In this document: positions 1-7,435 of the stretch, piece after piece
Position numbering within the stretch: position 1 is the stretch's first letter
How the letters are laid out: every line of letters begins with the position of its first letter
Source: a virus
Strand: one strand, 5' to 3'
Length of the DNA stretch: 25,871 nt
Virus record (IMG/VR): IMGVR_UViG_3300022929_000170
Span: 1-25,871 of that record
Translations under genes and position numbers: made by a program
The notes under the pieces: model-generated
Told to the model about the DNA's origin: nothing
The model's input: only the letters and a program-made list of their open reading frames with translations
The model's database searches: none

Positions 1-97
1 CGGTAACTTCACGACGGTATTGGTCACCAATTTTAGAAACGCCTTCCGCTTCTAGGATTGGGGACCACTTTTTCAATAATTCTGGACGTGTTGCCAT
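1..97 (-). CDS. 23: Major capsid protein gp23, N-terminal fragment
   Basis: Partial gene running off the left edge: 32 codons from an ATG at 95-97. The readable N-terminus begins MATRPELLKKWSPILEAEGV, which resembles the start of T4 gp23 (a KxELLxKWxPLLExEG pattern); in that family it belongs to the propeptide removed by the prohead protease. A ribosome site (AAAGGA) lies just upstream in the 30-bp gap after gene 22. Its place directly after the protease and scaffold genes is exactly that of the T4 major capsid gene. gp23 forms the hexameric shell of the head. Only the N-terminus is visible, so nothing can be said about the capsid fold itself. Confidence 0.9.
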   Translation of the reverse strand, partial: MATRPELLKKWSPILEAEGVSKIGDQYRREVT

Positions 98-127
98 TTT
101 ATATTTTCCTTTAAAAGATTTAATAGA

Positions 128-1039
128 TTACTTAGATGACCTAAACGCTGTTAAGTATCTTTCCATGCGAGGGTCGATTTGAGCTTTTACGCTCTCGTCT
201 AATTGCTCGACTGGTTCATCAGTTACGACAGTATCAACTTTGGCAGTTTGCTGCTTCTGGCCGAAATAGTTTTCTTTGATAGTTTCAAGCTTTGTTTTAA
301 AAGTTTCAGAGTCTTCAAAAGATAACTCTTCGGCTAAAGCTTTGAACTTTTCAGCGTCTGTATCTGCTAACTGTGAAGAAACTTCATCAATTGCAGAAAC
401 TCGTACCATCTGGTTCAACTTGGCGGACAAATCTACGTTAGTAGATAGTTGCTCGTCTAGCTTAGATTTCATGTCAACAATCTCTTGCTGCATATCACCT
501 AAGATGTCAAACTTGTCTTCAGGTACTTCGATATAGTGCTCTTGGAACAAACCCTTCATGCCGCTTACGAAGCTTTCTAGGATTTCATTCTTTAAGCCAT
601 TTTCAAGGGCGATTTCATTATCAGTCATCCACTGCTCAACAACGTAGTTGAGATATCCATCAACTTTTTCAACTAACCCATCTTTGATTTCTTCAACTTG
701 TTCAGCAAGTTGAGTTTCAAACTGTTCTTCGAGTTTAGCCATTTCTGACTTAACACGAGTTACCACAGCAGCTTCGAAAATCGTAGCAGCTTTGGTTTTA
801 AATTCTTCGCTAAGTTCTTCGCCGTTAACTAAAGCAGCAACGTCAGCAGAAACGTCAACTGATAACTCAGCGGTTTCTTCTTGGGCTTCTTCAGCAACAA
901 CTTCAACTTGCTCTTCCGTAGCGGCTTCTTCAGCTACTACTTCTTCAGTTGCCTCTTCAGCAACAACTTCTTGTGACTCTTCAGCCTGGAGCTTTTCAGA
1001 CTCTTCCATTAGCTGAGCGATTTTTTGATCAATTGACAT
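128..1039 (-). CDS. 22: Prohead core scaffold protein gp22
   Basis: A 303-aa, strongly acidic, largely helical protein between the protease (21) and capsid (23) genes, where T4 has the main scaffold protein (269 aa). Residues about 18-58 are low-complexity repeats of VVAEEA and similar acidic blocks. The rest is rich in E, K, Q and L with coiled-coil-like spacing, and the C-terminus is basic (near PRMERYLTAFRSSK). In T4, gp22 forms the internal core on which the gp23 shell assembles and is degraded by gp21 during maturation. The start is supported by AGGAGA upstream of the ATG. The identification rests on position, acidity and coiled-coil composition more than on a clear motif. The acidic tract is probably length-variable. 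Confidence 0.82.
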   Translation of the reverse strand: MSIDQKIAQLMEESEKLQAEESQEVVAEEATEEVVAEEAATEEQVEVVAEEAQEETAELSVDVSADVAALVNGEELSEEFKTKAATIFEAAVVTRVKSEMAKLEEQFETQLAEQVEEIKDGLVEKVDGYLNYVVEQWMTDNEIALENGLKNEILESFVSGMKGLFQEHYIEVPEDKFDILGDMQQEIVDMKSKLDEQLSTNVDLSAKLNQMVRVSAIDEVSSQLADTDAEKFKALAEELSFEDSETFKTKLETIKENYFGQKQQTAKVDTVVTDEPVEQLDESVKAQIDPRMERYLTAFRSSK

Positions 1040-1055
1040 GTGTAATCTCCTATTG

Positions 1056-1071
1056 ATTGGATATATCCAAT
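1056..1071. repeat. Perfect 16-bp palindrome in gene 22 leader
   Basis: ATTGGATATATCCAAT is a perfect inverted repeat in the 49-bp gap between genes 21 and 22. In the minus-strand transcript it could form a small hairpin (6-bp stem, UAUA loop) just upstream of the gene 22 ribosome site. It may stabilise the mRNA, act as a translational operator, or be a protein-binding site. No function is established. Confidence 0.5.
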
Positions 1072-1082
1072 GGTGTTAATAT

Positions 1083-1090
1083 TATTTATT
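1083..1090 (-). promoter_or_regulatory. Possible T4-type late promoter for genes 22-23
   Basis: The minus strand reads AATAAATA here, 7 of 8 matches to the T4 late box TATAAATA. It overlaps the last bases of gene 21 and lies about 45 bp upstream of the gene 22 ATG. That placement matches the exact late boxes elsewhere in the window, but the one mismatch and the AT-rich context keep this tentative. Confidence 0.4.
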
Positions 1091-1742
1091 ACTTTAAAGA
1101 ATTCAAGAATTTTTCAAAAGCAACAGCTGATACTTCAGTCAAGTGCTTTGTTGAAGTACTTTTGATTAACTTTCGAGTTTGTTCTATCTGCTTTTCCACG
1201 TATTTCCCATCGACATAAACCCATTCGTGACCTTCCATGATACCTCTTACGAAAGCATCAGGCGCTGAAGGATCAGCGACAATATCAGCAGCAGTAGAAA
1301 GGACAAAATCGTCTTGTACGACTTGTATTCCATCCCTGTTGGTTTTTAACGAACCGAGCGCTCTGCTAGATACACCAAGATTAGCACCGCCATCTAGTAA
1401 GCCACGAGCAATCTGTCCCATAGGAGTTGCAAGTACTTTAGCTTTACCAATCCAATTTGTACCTTCTTTTCTCAAATCTGTGATAATGTGTGACACACGA
1501 TCTAGATTGATACTTGGTGTATCAGGATGACCTAATTCACCATAAGCACGTTTTTGGTTAACGTAATTTTCCACATAACTCTTAACCGCATTATCCATCG
1601 TAGGCTCTGGGTACATACGACCATTACGGTTTTTTAATTCTGATTGAAGAAAAATACCTTCGATGAAGTATTCTTTTTCTTGTCCTAGTTTGTTTTCCGT
1701 AATTAAATTTACGGATTCAACTACTTCTCTAATAAGTTTCAT
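1089..1742 (-). CDS. 21: Prohead core protease gp21
   Basis: A 217-aa homologue of the T4 prohead protease (T4 gp21 is 212 aa), which cleaves scaffold, core and capsid proteins during head maturation. The family signature is visible: an FIEGIFLQ strand and NRNGRMYP near residues 26-45, the histidine motif GELGHP (His72), and the serine motif GVSSRALGS (Ser125/126). His and Ser are the expected catalytic residues of this protease family with the herpesvirus-assemblin-like fold. The ATG has a good ribosome site (AGGAG) starting within the 12-bp gap after the preceding gene. Its neighbours are the core proteins upstream and the scaffold downstream, so protease and substrates are expressed together. 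Confidence 0.94.
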   Translation of the reverse strand: MKLIREVVESVNLITENKLGQEKEYFIEGIFLQSELKNRNGRMYPEPTMDNAVKSYVENYVNQKRAYGELGHPDTPSINLDRVSHIITDLRKEGTNWIGKAKVLATPMGQIARGLLDGGANLGVSSRALGSLKTNRDGIQVVQDDFVLSTAADIVADPSAPDAFVRGIMEGHEWVYVDGKYVEKQIEQTRKLIKSTSTKHLTEVSAVAFEKFLNSLK

Positions 1743-1754
1743 GAAATACTCCTA

Positions 1755-2153
1755 TTAGTATGGAATAGTTGTGTACTGCTGAGGATCGGCGGTTGAGTAA
1801 CCATCATCTTTTCTCAACAATAAGTATACTTGCATATCGCCACTAGTGACAATCTTGATATCTTCCGTCGGAGTAACCGATTCAGAAAATTCAGATCCAG
1901 CAAAATTGATAGTGGTTGCGCACTCGCCTTGAACAATTGCAATCGGCACTGCGGAAGTGCCACGCGTGATTGTGGCGTATGCTCCCGCAGCTCCCATCCA
2001 TGTGATTGATAGAATGCTAACTGATTGTGTTTGATCAATAGTTTCAGCTGCTAATTTGCAATCGGACGCCAACGTAATTGTTTCAGTTACGTCAGTCCCG
2101 TTTACTTTAACGGCAACCTTCTTGTCTGTTAGTTTTAAAATGTGTTTTGCCAT
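1755..2153 (-). CDS. Small beta-rich protein of the head operon, unknown function
   Basis: A 132-aa protein inserted between the gp68-like and gp21 genes, where T4 has nothing. It begins MAKHILKLTDKKVAVKVNG and is predicted by eye to be almost all beta strand (alternating T/V/I), with a conserved-looking ITWMGAAGAYATITRG centre and a C-terminus ending QQYTTIPY. It has no signal peptide, membrane segment or coiled coil. Start: ATG two bases after the previous stop with GGAAG upstream, so it is translated with its neighbours. A head-associated role such as a decoration or accessory capsid protein is my inference from location and composition only; I cannot assign a family. Confidence 0.75.
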   Translation of the reverse strand: MAKHILKLTDKKVAVKVNGTDVTETITLASDCKLAAETIDQTQSVSILSITWMGAAGAYATITRGTSAVPIAIVQGECATTINFAGSEFSESVTPTEDIKIVTSGDMQVYLLLRKDDGYSTADPQQYTTIPY

Positions 2154-2155
2154 AG

Positions 2156-2665
2156 TTATCTTCCAAGTTCTTGTATTACAGCAACAAAGTTGTCTTTAGA
2201 CTGTTTCATAAAATCTACTAATTTATATTTATCTACATTTAAAGATAGCAATTTTTTGATAGTAGATTCATTGATTGCGACCACAGAATTATCATTTAAG
2301 ATAAATTCGGTTTTACCGTAAATAGAAGATTTACCTTCTTTAAGTTCTAATACAACCGGATCTAGAGTAAATTCTCCTGCAAGAATTAACTCTTTATATG
2401 ACTCTACTAATGTATTCGTCAGCTTGATTCCATGGTGTCGCATCGCAGTATTTACGATAGACTCCGTAGTAACAACTTCGGCAGTCTCTAAAACGACTAT
2501 AGAATCAATGTATGACTTAGCATACAATTTACCTGCACCATTGCTGATGCAGTCTTCTAATATTAGTTCCGAATCGACATATACGTTATTTTCGGATATA
2601 GTGATGACATGGCCTTTATATGCTACGTCATCACTTGGTTTTCTCATGGAACTAATGAATTTCAT
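2156..2665 (-). CDS. 68: Putative prohead core protein gp68
   Basis: A 169-aa protein in the position of T4 gene 68 (T4 protein 141 aa), directly after gene 67 and overlapping its stop as TAATG, which implies translational coupling. The N-terminal half contains short beta strands (HVITISENNVYVDSELI) and the C-terminal half is helical and lysine-rich, ending KQSKDNFVAVIQELGR. In T4, gp68 is a minor internal core protein that affects head shape. Sequence similarity to T4 gp68 is not obvious by eye, so the name is positional. It may be a lineage-specific core protein that replaced 68. Confidence 0.6.
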   Translation of the reverse strand: MKFISSMRKPSDDVAYKGHVITISENNVYVDSELILEDCISNGAGKLYAKSYIDSIVVLETAEVVTTESIVNTAMRHHGIKLTNTLVESYKELILAGEFTLDPVVLELKEGKSSIYGKTEFILNDNSVVAINESTIKKLLSLNVDKYKLVDFMKQSKDNFVAVIQELGR

Positions 2666-2856
2666 TATTCTGTTTCTTCTGGGGCAATAGCCTCTACAGC
2701 TTCGGGTGCCGGATTGAACATACTATTAGCAATGCTCATCTTCATGGCATCTAGGCCGCCTGAAATACGTTCTGACATTGCTGCATCAAACGTAGTTTCG
2801 ATTGACAGTGAATCTCCGCTAATTAAAGCATCAACTAAATTACGGGTTGTAGACAT
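2665..2856 (-). CDS. 67: Prohead core protein gp67
   Basis: A 63-aa protein starting MSTTRNLVDALISGDSLSIE. It carries the gp67 pattern: a short helix (LVDALISGD), then a helix with FDAAMSERISGGLDAMKMSIA, then a Pro/Ala/Glu-rich acidic tail (EAVEAIAPEETE). T4 gp67 (80 aa) has the same two parts with a longer acidic tail and is an abundant core component cut by gp21. An upstream GTG at 2862 is open in frame, but the ATG at 2854-2856 lies 5 bases after a perfect AGGAGG, so I take the ATG. The gene overlaps the 3' end of gene 20 by 17 bp and its stop overlaps the next start (TAATG). Confidence 0.82.
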   Translation of the reverse strand: MSTTRNLVDALISGDSLSIETTFDAAMSERISGGLDAMKMSIANSMFNPAPEAVEAIAPEETE

Positions 2857-4402
2857 CTTCACCTCCTAATTGTGTATTATCTGTATTATCTGATTCTGGC
2901 TGCTGTTGCTGTTGCCCTTGTTGCATTTCGAGCTGTTGCCTTTGCAGTTCCATTTGCTGTTTGTTATACTCTTCGTTCTCTTCATCCATCTCTTCAATTT
3001 CTTCATCAGTTAGTTTCAAGATATTTTTCTTGATCCATGTTGGAGAGTAGTACTTACCGGCAAATTGATCTACGGTCTGAAGTATATTCAATCTAGACTG
3101 CGTAATCTCGGACTCTTTAATTTCCGCAAAGTAGTTATCTTTTTGGAAGTCAAAGCGGATATCTTGCGACATATCATCCCATTCTTCTGGGTTGATAATG
3201 CCTTTAGCAATCAATTGAACTCTTAGCGCATCTAAAAATATATTAGAGAACTTCTTACGAATTCGTTGAATGAATTTAGTAAACTTTATTTCGTCACGAG
3301 TAATTTCTGACGAACGACCTAAGTTAAATCCTTGTTCGCCCTTTAGACGAGAGGCTGGAACATTTAAAGCCTGGAATAGTTTATTCTGGAAGAATTCAAT
3401 ATCTTCGATTTGTCCAAGCGTCTGACCACCCGGCAACGTTGTAATTTCTGTACCCTTGCCGCCTTCACGACGTGGCATCCAGAAGTCTTCCATCATTGAT
3501 AAGTGTTTACGATCATCTCGTACTTCACCTGTGGTTGCATCATATACAACCTTGTTCTTAAACTTATTCATCAAGTCGTTGACGTATTGTTCCGCCTTCA
3601 TCTTAGGAAGGTTTCCAACGTCAACGTAGAAAATACGACGCTCAGGCGCACGACTGATACGATAGATGACTAATGCATCTTCCATCATTTTTAATTGATT
3701 GACTAATTTAATAGCTTTGTGTAGGTATGATAATGCCATACCTGTATTTTGATCTGTGATTCCAGATGGAACGTAAATTACTGAATCTATTGGTAATTTA
3801 ACGCCCTTTACATCACCTTCTTGAATGCCTTTATCATTGTAGATATAGTACTCGTCAATAGACTTAACTATCTCCACGCCATTCGCATTCTTTTGTTTCT
3901 TAACGTTTTTGATTTTACGAATCTTTCGCGGATCAATATAACGTAGTTCTACAATACCATTCTTGGGATTATTCTCATCAATCAAGATGTGATAATACAT
4001 TCTACCATCAATATACCAACTTCTAAACATATCATGACCTTTTTGGTCAAACTTTAGAAGCCTCATGACTTGATAGAATTCTTCAGTGATCTTCTTTTTA
4101 ATTCCAGAAGACACTTTAAGATCATCTAGAACAATCTCAACAGGGATATCATCTTCTTCAGATACAATCGCCTCGTTGGCAATATCATCAATTGCCGAAT
4201 CGCAATCCGGATACTGCGAAATCTCCCGATAGCGACGAATGATATCGTTTTCTGAACGAATCGTCGCTTCGAGATTAATCATCTGGCCATAATAACCACC
4301 AGCGGATGTTACAACGGTAGCGCCGTCATCATGTGCTGGCGCTACAGGTGTAAGTTGGACTTCCGTCTTTTTACGCTGGATTTCAAATCCAAATATATTC
4401 AT
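2840..4402 (-). CDS. 20: Portal vertex protein gp20
   Basis: A 520-aa protein very close in length to T4 gp20 (524 aa), the dodecameric portal at the unique head vertex through which DNA enters and to which the neck attaches. Recognisable stretches include RYREISQYPDCDSAIDDIAN (about residues 55-75), an RSWYIDGRMYYHILID strand region, ELRYIDPRKIRKIK, and LNVPASRLKGEQGFNLGRSS (about 350-370), all typical of T4-like portals. The last 50 residues are Gln-rich (runs of QQ) and acidic, an extended tail likely to face the head interior. No strong ribosome site precedes the ATG; gene 19 ends 28 bp upstream, so it probably relies on read-through transcription from the gene 19 promoter. Confidence 0.96.
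   Translation of the reverse strand: MNIFGFEIQRKKTEVQLTPVAPAHDDGATVVTSAGGYYGQMINLEATIRSENDIIRRYREISQYPDCDSAIDDIANEAIVSEEDDIPVEIVLDDLKVSSGIKKKITEEFYQVMRLLKFDQKGHDMFRSWYIDGRMYYHILIDENNPKNGIVELRYIDPRKIRKIKNVKKQKNANGVEIVKSIDEYYIYNDKGIQEGDVKGVKLPIDSVIYVPSGITDQNTGMALSYLHKAIKLVNQLKMMEDALVIYRISRAPERRIFYVDVGNLPKMKAEQYVNDLMNKFKNKVVYDATTGEVRDDRKHLSMMEDFWMPRREGGKGTEITTLPGGQTLGQIEDIEFFQNKLFQALNVPASRLKGEQGFNLGRSSEITRDEIKFTKFIQRIRKKFSNIFLDALRVQLIAKGIINPEEWDDMSQDIRFDFQKDNYFAEIKESEITQSRLNILQTVDQFAGKYYSPTWIKKNILKLTDEEIEEMDEENEEYNKQQMELQRQQLEMQQGQQQQQPESDNTDNTQLGGEDVYNP
2862..2867 (-). promoter_or_regulatory. Ribosome binding site AGGAGG for gene 67
   Basis: A perfect AGGAGG on the minus strand, inside the end of gene 20, five bases before the ATG at 2854-2856. 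It decides the start of gene 67 in favour of that ATG over the GTG at 2862, which overlaps the site itself. Confidence 0.8.
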
Positions 4403-4430
4403 TATATTTTAAACCAATCTAAGTTGCTAA

Positions 4431-4991
4431 TTAACCGATTTCAATGTTAACATTAACGTAACCAGTGGACTCAGTAGTTGTCCAGTAGTTGTATGTGAAG
4501 TTGACATCAAATGTTTCGATCTGATTAGTTGTATCAAAGTCCAATGCGATTGGACCAATTTCTGTTGGATACGCATCAACGAATTTATAGGTCTTTAGTG
4601 TAGCACCGTTGCGATCTAACTGGTGAACTAATAGATCTACTTGATATGCACCTGGGCTTGTCAAACCGGTAGTATCGGTCAAGCTTTGAACGCCATCGGC
4701 CCACTTTTCTAGAGCGTTACGGATACCAAAGTCTGTGTCATTATAGACGGTAACCTGCCATGGAGCAAAGGTACGCTCGCCAGCAATGTTAACAACACGA
4801 CCGCGGTAATTAATCGGCATATTGTCGATTGTTGAACCAGGCAATGATGCTGATTTACACAAGAATTGGGACGATTGGCCGATAGAAGCACTAACACCAA
4901 CGTAAGAAGGGAAAGATAGTTCCACTCTAAACTGGTTAGCGCGAGCGCCACCGCCGCCCATTTGTGCCTTAAAATCTGAGATTCTAGCCAT
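4431..4991 (-). CDS. 19: Tail tube protein gp19
   Basis: A 186-aa homologue of the T4 tail tube subunit (163 aa), which stacks as hexamers inside the sheath to form the DNA channel. Visible family features are the N-terminal ISDFKAQ...GGARANQFRVELSFP, the FLCKSASLPGSTI loop, NYRGRVVNIAGERTF, PWQVTVYNDTDF, and the C-terminal FTYNYWTTT. Start ATG has AAGGAG seven bases upstream. It sits downstream of its own late promoter box and of a strong hairpin that follows the sheath gene, consistent with separate high-level expression of the tube. Confidence 0.96.
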   Translation of the reverse strand: MARISDFKAQMGGGGARANQFRVELSFPSYVGVSASIGQSSQFLCKSASLPGSTIDNMPINYRGRVVNIAGERTFAPWQVTVYNDTDFGIRNALEKWADGVQSLTDTTGLTSPGAYQVDLLVHQLDRNGATLKTYKFVDAYPTEIGPIALDFDTTNQIETFDVNFTYNYWTTTESTGYVNVNIEIG

Positions 4992-5021
4992 TTAAGACTC
5001 CTTTGTTTTAACTGTTATATG

Positions 5022-5029
5022 TATTTATA
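5022..5029 (-). promoter_or_regulatory. T4-type late promoter upstream of gene 19
   Basis: An exact TATAAATA on the minus strand, 30 bp before the gene 19 ATG. TATAAATA is the whole recognition box of T4 late promoters, read by the gp55 sigma-like factor. It begins 4 bp after the end of the hairpin that follows gene 18. Confidence 0.82.
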
Positions 5030-5033
5030 CAAG

Positions 5034-5057
5034 TAAGCAGGGGTCTCCCCCTGCTTA
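5034..5057 (-). terminator. Strong GNRA-capped hairpin after gene 18
   Basis: Perfect 10-bp inverted repeat (TAAGCAGGGG / CCCCTGCTTA) with a 4-base loop. In the minus-strand RNA the loop is GAGA, a GNRA tetraloop, so the hairpin should be unusually stable. It starts 2 bp after the gene 18 stop. What follows (CUUGUAUAAAUA) is only weakly U-rich, so it may be an inefficient terminator or a 3' mRNA-stabilising element rather than a full intrinsic terminator. Confidence 0.65.
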
Positions 5058-5059
5058 TA

Positions 5060-7372
5060 TTATGCGCCTAATTCGCTGAAGCTTACTGAAGAGCGAGCCG
5101 CAACAAAGTTTAGAGTGATGAAGTTGATTGAACGGTTTGGCTTGATGTAGATATCAGCAGCAAATTCGTTACGATCGATAACTTCGCCAGTGTTATTTGT
5201 TTCATCACAAACAACCTTGAAGTCAACAACACCACGGCGACCTTGTACATCACGTAGGAACGGTTCAACCAAGTTGCGGAACTGAGCACGAGTAAATGAA
5301 TCGTTAAATTCAAACAACTGGTACTTAGCAGCGGTAGCAATGGATTTTTCCAATACGATGAACAAGCGACGTACGTTAATACGATCGAATGCTGAAGGTT
5401 TAGCTAACATAGTCTTATCTCCGTATAGAACAGTTCCCTGTCCTGGGAAGATAACTACTGGGTTAATACCTTCTGTGTATAGTGCATCACGTTGAGTTTG
5501 GTTAGGGTTGTAGCCCAACTTAACAACGTTCTTAATCTGACCGCGGTTGAAACCACCTGGTGAATACCATGGATCGGCAGTAAAGTCAACGCGAGCACAT
5601 AAGCCAGCAGTATCACCATTCAATGGAACCCAACGGTACTTGTCATTGTATGCATCATACTGGTACTTCCAGCCAGAATCAATAACACCGTATGAAGAGC
5701 TAGCGTTAACCGCATTTTTGTATGCAATCGCTGCATTTTCTGGGGTTACGCCGGCTTGAGTAGAGGTGATCCAATGATTACCGCTAGCATTGCGTGGAGA
5801 GATGAATACGATACAATCTTTACGAACTTCAGCCAAAGATGTGATTAGATAGTTTGCAACCGTTGTAGAAACATTACCAGCAACAACTAAAGAGATTTCG
5901 TAATCGTCTGTGTTAGCAAAAGCTGCATATGCTTCTTGAACTTGACCGTCAGTAGGAGCTGAACCATCAGCACCACCAGCCAAAGCAACACCATCAGTAA
6001 ATGTAGAATTTAAAACGGCCAATTGGAATCCGCTATCAACTATGATGTCAGAAGAACTTCCCCAATTATATGCATCTCCAACGCTAGTGACAGCTACTGC
6101 AGCAGTTTCGGCAATAGTTTCACTAGTAACTGTAATAACGTATGCAGTGATAGCATCGTTAGCTGTAGTTGTGGTAATGCCAGAAATAGTGTGCACACCT
6201 TCGTTTGAACCGCCAAAAAGACTTAGTTTGAATTCGACAGCACTATTAGATGCATTGAACTCGTTCATGAAGCTTGAAAGCTCTGCAAACTTAGTACTAT
6301 CAGAAATAGTAATATTGCCGGCATCATCTGTTGTAGTGGAAGTTACACCAAGAGCTAAAGCTTTTTCCTGAATAGCAGCTGGAGTAGCTAGTGCCCACAA
6401 GTAGTTAGACTGGTTATTAACAATATCTTTATAGTAGATATTGGTGCCATCAGATCTCTTAGCATCACTTAGTTTAGAGACATATTCAAACTTCTCTAAT
6501 ACTGCACCGCTTACGCCAGTAAAAGAGCCCTTAGAATTGTCAACAACCAAGATGTGCAATTCGTCTAATGCATTAGCGCCAACGTTTACAGCAGCGTAAT
6601 CAGAAGTACCTGGAGCGCCAGTAAATTGTTTCTGAACTGTAACTGGCATTGAAGCCCAGTTGTTTGCATCAATCAAGTATACTGTAACACCGTTAGCACG
6701 TGTGCCTGGATACTTAGCAGCAAACTCTCCGTTATGCAAATGCGTTTCAGAAAAATTATTTTGGTAGTCATCGATATTTTTGATCTTGACGCCGGTTTTT
6801 ACAATTCTTGATACTGCAGCAGTTGCAGTAGTACCAGCAGCAGGATCACTGATAGTAATTGCTGGTGGATTAACGTATCCACCACCGGCAGAAGTTAGTT
6901 GAATACCGCTAACGCGCCATAGGCCGTTAATTGCATCGTACTCTTCCCACATCAATGTGCCTTCTGCTGTTGAACCGCCGATAAGTGGTTCAGCAAATTC
7001 TACTGTTGCAGTTAGAGTTTCAGCAGCAGTGTAACCACTACCTTGCTCTGTGATAGAAATATCCGCTGAAGCTACAGGACCAGACTGTACGCTAGAAGCG
7101 TTTAGCAGGCCATCACCGTCAGTACGGTTAACATATAATGTATTCGTGTAGGCTAAGAAATTGCCTGCAGAAAAGAATGATTGATAATTCGCATCAGTAG
7201 GCTTTCCTAGTTTTGAAACTAGTTCGTTTTCTGAAGAAATTCTCAATGGTGAATTAACTGGTCCCCATGAAAATGGGCCAGCAAAAGCGCCGGTAGATGA
7301 AGAGACCGCTGGTACAATTGAACTAAAGTCTTTCTCGACTACTGCTACGCCTGGGCTAACTAGAAAAGGCAT
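5060..7372 (-). CDS. 18: Tail sheath protein gp18 with inserted domains
   Basis: A 770-aa contractile sheath subunit (T4 gp18 is 659 aa). The N-terminus MPFLVSPGVAVVEKDFSSIV, then AGPFSWGPVN, and the C-terminal region (KPSAFDRINVRRLFIVLEKSIATAAK, FNDSFTRAQFRNLVEPFLRDVQGRRGV, YIKPNRSINFITLNFVA) are classic sheath signatures. Residues about 92-192 look like an insertion between VNRTDGDG and VKIKNIDDYQ; it contains two Gly-rich turns of the phage GxGYxxPP type (GSGY at 111-114, GGGYVNPPAITI at 163-174). A second Ser/Thr-rich segment (about 335-470) precedes LAGGADG. Both are likely surface domains on the tail. AAGGAGT lies 7 bases before the ATG, and a late promoter box lies 44 bp upstream. Confidence 0.96.
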   Translation of the reverse strand: MPFLVSPGVAVVEKDFSSIVPAVSSSTGAFAGPFSWGPVNSPLRISSENELVSKLGKPTDANYQSFFSAGNFLAYTNTLYVNRTDGDGLLNASSVQSGPVASADISITEQGSGYTAAETLTATVEFAEPLIGGSTAEGTLMWEEYDAINGLWRVSGIQLTSAGGGYVNPPAITISDPAAGTTATAAVSRIVKTGVKIKNIDDYQNNFSETHLHNGEFAAKYPGTRANGVTVYLIDANNWASMPVTVQKQFTGAPGTSDYAAVNVGANALDELHILVVDNSKGSFTGVSGAVLEKFEYVSKLSDAKRSDGTNIYYKDIVNNQSNYLWALATPAAIQEKALALGVTSTTTDDAGNITISDSTKFAELSSFMNEFNASNSAVEFKLSLFGGSNEGVHTISGITTTTANDAITAYVITVTSETIAETAAVAVTSVGDAYNWGSSSDIIVDSGFQLAVLNSTFTDGVALAGGADGSAPTDGQVQEAYAAFANTDDYEISLVVAGNVSTTVANYLITSLAEVRKDCIVFISPRNASGNHWITSTQAGVTPENAAIAYKNAVNASSSYGVIDSGWKYQYDAYNDKYRWVPLNGDTAGLCARVDFTADPWYSPGGFNRGQIKNVVKLGYNPNQTQRDALYTEGINPVVIFPGQGTVLYGDKTMLAKPSAFDRINVRRLFIVLEKSIATAAKYQLFEFNDSFTRAQFRNLVEPFLRDVQGRRGVVDFKVVCDETNNTGEVIDRNEFAADIYIKPNRSINFITLNFVAARSSVSFSELGA

Positions 7373-7415
7373 GTTGCAACTCCTTATTATTAAAAATCCA
7401 ACTCGGATGATTTAT

Positions 7416-7423
7416 TATTTATA
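7416..7423 (-). promoter_or_regulatory. T4-type late promoter upstream of gene 18
   Basis: An exact TATAAATA on the minus strand in the 63-bp gap between genes 17 and 18, 43 bp before the gene 18 ATG and 12 bp after the gene 17 stop. It would give the abundant sheath protein its own late transcript. Confidence 0.8.
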
Positions 7424-7435
7424 ATTTCACTGTTT

